From positions 682,001 to 746,000 of the forward strand of contig NZ_SSXX01000001.1 in assembly GCF_009469615.1 (NCBI RefSeq): 64,000 nt of DNA, given 5' to 3'. This document shows positions 62,845-64,000 of this stretch, in pieces. This stretch comes from Dechloromonas sp. H13 (GTDB taxonomy: Bacteria; Pseudomonadota; Gammaproteobacteria; Burkholderiales; Rhodocyclaceae). The notes under the pieces are model-generated. The model was not told where the DNA came from. It did no database searches and was given only the letters and a program-made list of their open reading frames with translations. Within the stretch, counting starts at the first letter, position 1. Each line of letters starts with the position of its first letter. The position numbers were made by a program, and so were the translations under genes.

Positions 62845-64000
62845 ATGCCACTCACCCACATCGGTCGCTACGAAATCATCGAAACGCTGGGACTCGGCGA
62901 GATGGGCATCGTCTACAAGGGCTACGACCCGCTGATCGAGCGCGCGGTGGCGATCAAGACGGTCGGCTGGAGCGGACTCACGCGCGCGGAGAGCGACGAG
63001 TTCGAGCAGCGCTTCTTCCGCGAGGCGCGGTCGGCCGGCCGCCTCAATCATCCGAACATCGTCACCATCCACGACATCGGGCGCTGCAACGATCTCGCCT
63101 TCATCACCATGGAGTTTCTCGGCGGCCGCTCGCTGCGCGACATGCTCGACGCGGGCGTCGCGCTGCCGCCCTGGCGCACCGCCGAAATCGTCGCCGCCAT
63201 CGCCGACGGCCTGGCGTTCGCCCACGCCCACGACGTCGTGCATCGCGACATCAACCCTGCCAACATCTTCGTGCTGGACAACGGCACGGTGAAGATCGCC
63301 GGCTTCGCCGTCGCGCTCCTGCCAAGCGCCTCGGCCAGGTACACGGCGCCCGAACGGATGGCCGGCAAAGGCGCCGACGCCCGTTCGGACATCTTCTCGC
63401 TCGGCGTCGTCCTCTACGAACTGCTGACCGGGCAGCCACCGTTCGCCGGCGACAGCGCCCCCGCAACGCCGCCCGCACAGACGCCCGCGAACCCCGCGCT
63501 GCTCCCGCCCTCCGTTCGCATCCCCGACCTGCCGGTCATTTTCGACCGCATCGTCGCCAGCGCCCTGGCCATCAATCCCGAGCAGCGCTATCAGAACGCC
63601 GCCGAGATGGCCGCGGAACTGCGCATCTACCAGAACATTCCCGGCAAGATGCATCCGGAAGCGGCGGCCGATGCCGTGGCAGTAGAGGACGCGACGCCGC
63701 TCCCCGTCACGTCCGCCGCCGACGCCCCGCCGCCGGCCGGGCGGGCGATGCAGTTCCAAGCGCAGCCGCTTGCCCGGGGTTTCGCCACGGCGCTGGTCGC
63801 GCTGGCGCCGCTCGCCGGCCTACTGCTGCTCTACCCCGCCCCGCCGCCGGCCGCGCCCGGGCCGCTGGCAGCCGCCCCGGCACCGGTGATCGTCGGCGCC
63901 AGCCCGGCGCACGTTGCCGCCATGCCCGTGCCGGCGCTTACTCCTGCCGCCACGGTCGACCACGCGGAACCCGCCGCGCCCGCCGTTGCGCAAGGCGGAA
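62845..64000 (+). CDS. Hanks-type Ser/Thr protein kinase homologue, probable pseudokinase (3' truncated)
   Basis: At least 385 residues are visible; the gene runs off the window. The kinase domain covers about 9-270: Gly-loop LGLGEMGIVYKG (15-26), VAIK with K38, and catalytic-loop HRDINPAN (H133-N140), where the lysine of HRDLKPEN is replaced by N137. The DFG motif is AGF (A152), so the metal-binding aspartate is missing. The APE and lobe-C segments DIFSLGVVLYELLTGQPPF remain. A membrane helix (about 312-331) and a Pro/Ala-rich outside tail follow. Catalysis is unlikely; a signalling scaffold is my inference. Confidence 0.85.
   Translation, partial: MPLTHIGRYEIIETLGLGEMGIVYKGYDPLIERAVAIKTVGWSGLTRAESDEFEQRFFREARSAGRLNHPNIVTIHDIGRCNDLAFITMEFLGGRSLRDMLDAGVALPPWRTAEIVAAIADGLAFAHAHDVVHRDINPANIFVLDNGTVKIAGFAVALLPSASARYTAPERMAGKGADARSDIFSLGVVLYELLTGQPPFAGDSAPATPPAQTPANPALLPPSVRIPDLPVIFDRIVASALAINPEQRYQNAAEMAAELRIYQNIPGKMHPEAAADAVAVEDATPLPVTSAADAPPPAGRAMQFQAQPLARGFATALVALAPLAGLLLLYPAPPPAAPGPLAAAPAPVIVGASPAHVAAMPVPALTPAATVDHAEPAAPAVAQGG

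Overview
The window is GC-rich, gene-dense DNA with betaproteobacterial gene order. A Rhodocyclales-type organism (Azonexus/Dechloromonas/Accumulibacter relatives) is my best guess, from glyS-gmhB-plsC, a phasin, a class II aldolase placed beside tkt-gap-pgk-pyk, and argA followed by yggX. This is inference from content, not a database match. I saw no rRNA, tRNA or CRISPR array.

Region by region: 1-4.2 kb holds the glyS end, gmhB, plsC, a YgjP-type metallopeptidase, gloA and two small unknowns. 4.3-11.2 kb is lipid-centred: a long-chain acyl-CoA ligase, a glycosyltransferase overlapping diacylglycerol kinase, a predicted outer-membrane protein, a CNB-domain protein, and an operon of a PlcP-like phosphoesterase, a diacylglycerol-glycosyltransferase-like enzyme and a small Cys protein. 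11.2-20.5 kb has a DUF1254 lipoprotein with a divergent AraC regulator, purT, psd divergent from an unusual class-III aminotransferase, a membrane protein, a lone glycosyltransferase N-domain and a Sel1 protein. 20.6-27.4 kb is the phosphate operon phoR-phoB-phoU-pstB-pstA-pstC-pstS (all minus). 27.4-33.7 kb has a histone-like/RHH protein, rpiA, phasin, patatin, a GNAT pair, phoX and yggX.

33.7-42.6 kb is an integrated element with a tyrosine integrase, HigBA, AlpA and a primase/helicase, inserted in the last codons of argA. The element carries a synonymous replacement of the ArgA C-terminus. It has two ~160-bp inverted repeats full of 9-bp iterons, resembling the ori/crr layout of P4-like satellites. 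42.6-49.1 kb continues with argA, a polyphosphate:AMP phosphotransferase, rsmE, a thioredoxin-fold protein, fbp and a lipase. 49.3-57.3 kb is a central-carbon block: tkt, gap, epd-like, pgk, pyk, fba. It is followed by a 1607-residue NAD-glutamate dehydrogenase, a duplicated 3' fragment of fba and a kinase-like gene that runs off the window.

How the parts fit: Pho boxes (two 7-mers of CTGTCAT/CTGTAAC type, 4 nt apart, several with a -10 element exactly 10 nt downstream) precede pstS, phoX, the PlcP-glycosyltransferase operon and the 7.6-kb outer-membrane gene. Together with phoBRU-pst this suggests a local phosphate-starvation regulon: import phosphate, release it from organophosphates, and replace phospholipid with glycolipid, with DgkA able to recycle diacylglycerol. 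Two families of dispersed intergenic repeat lie across the chromosomal part.
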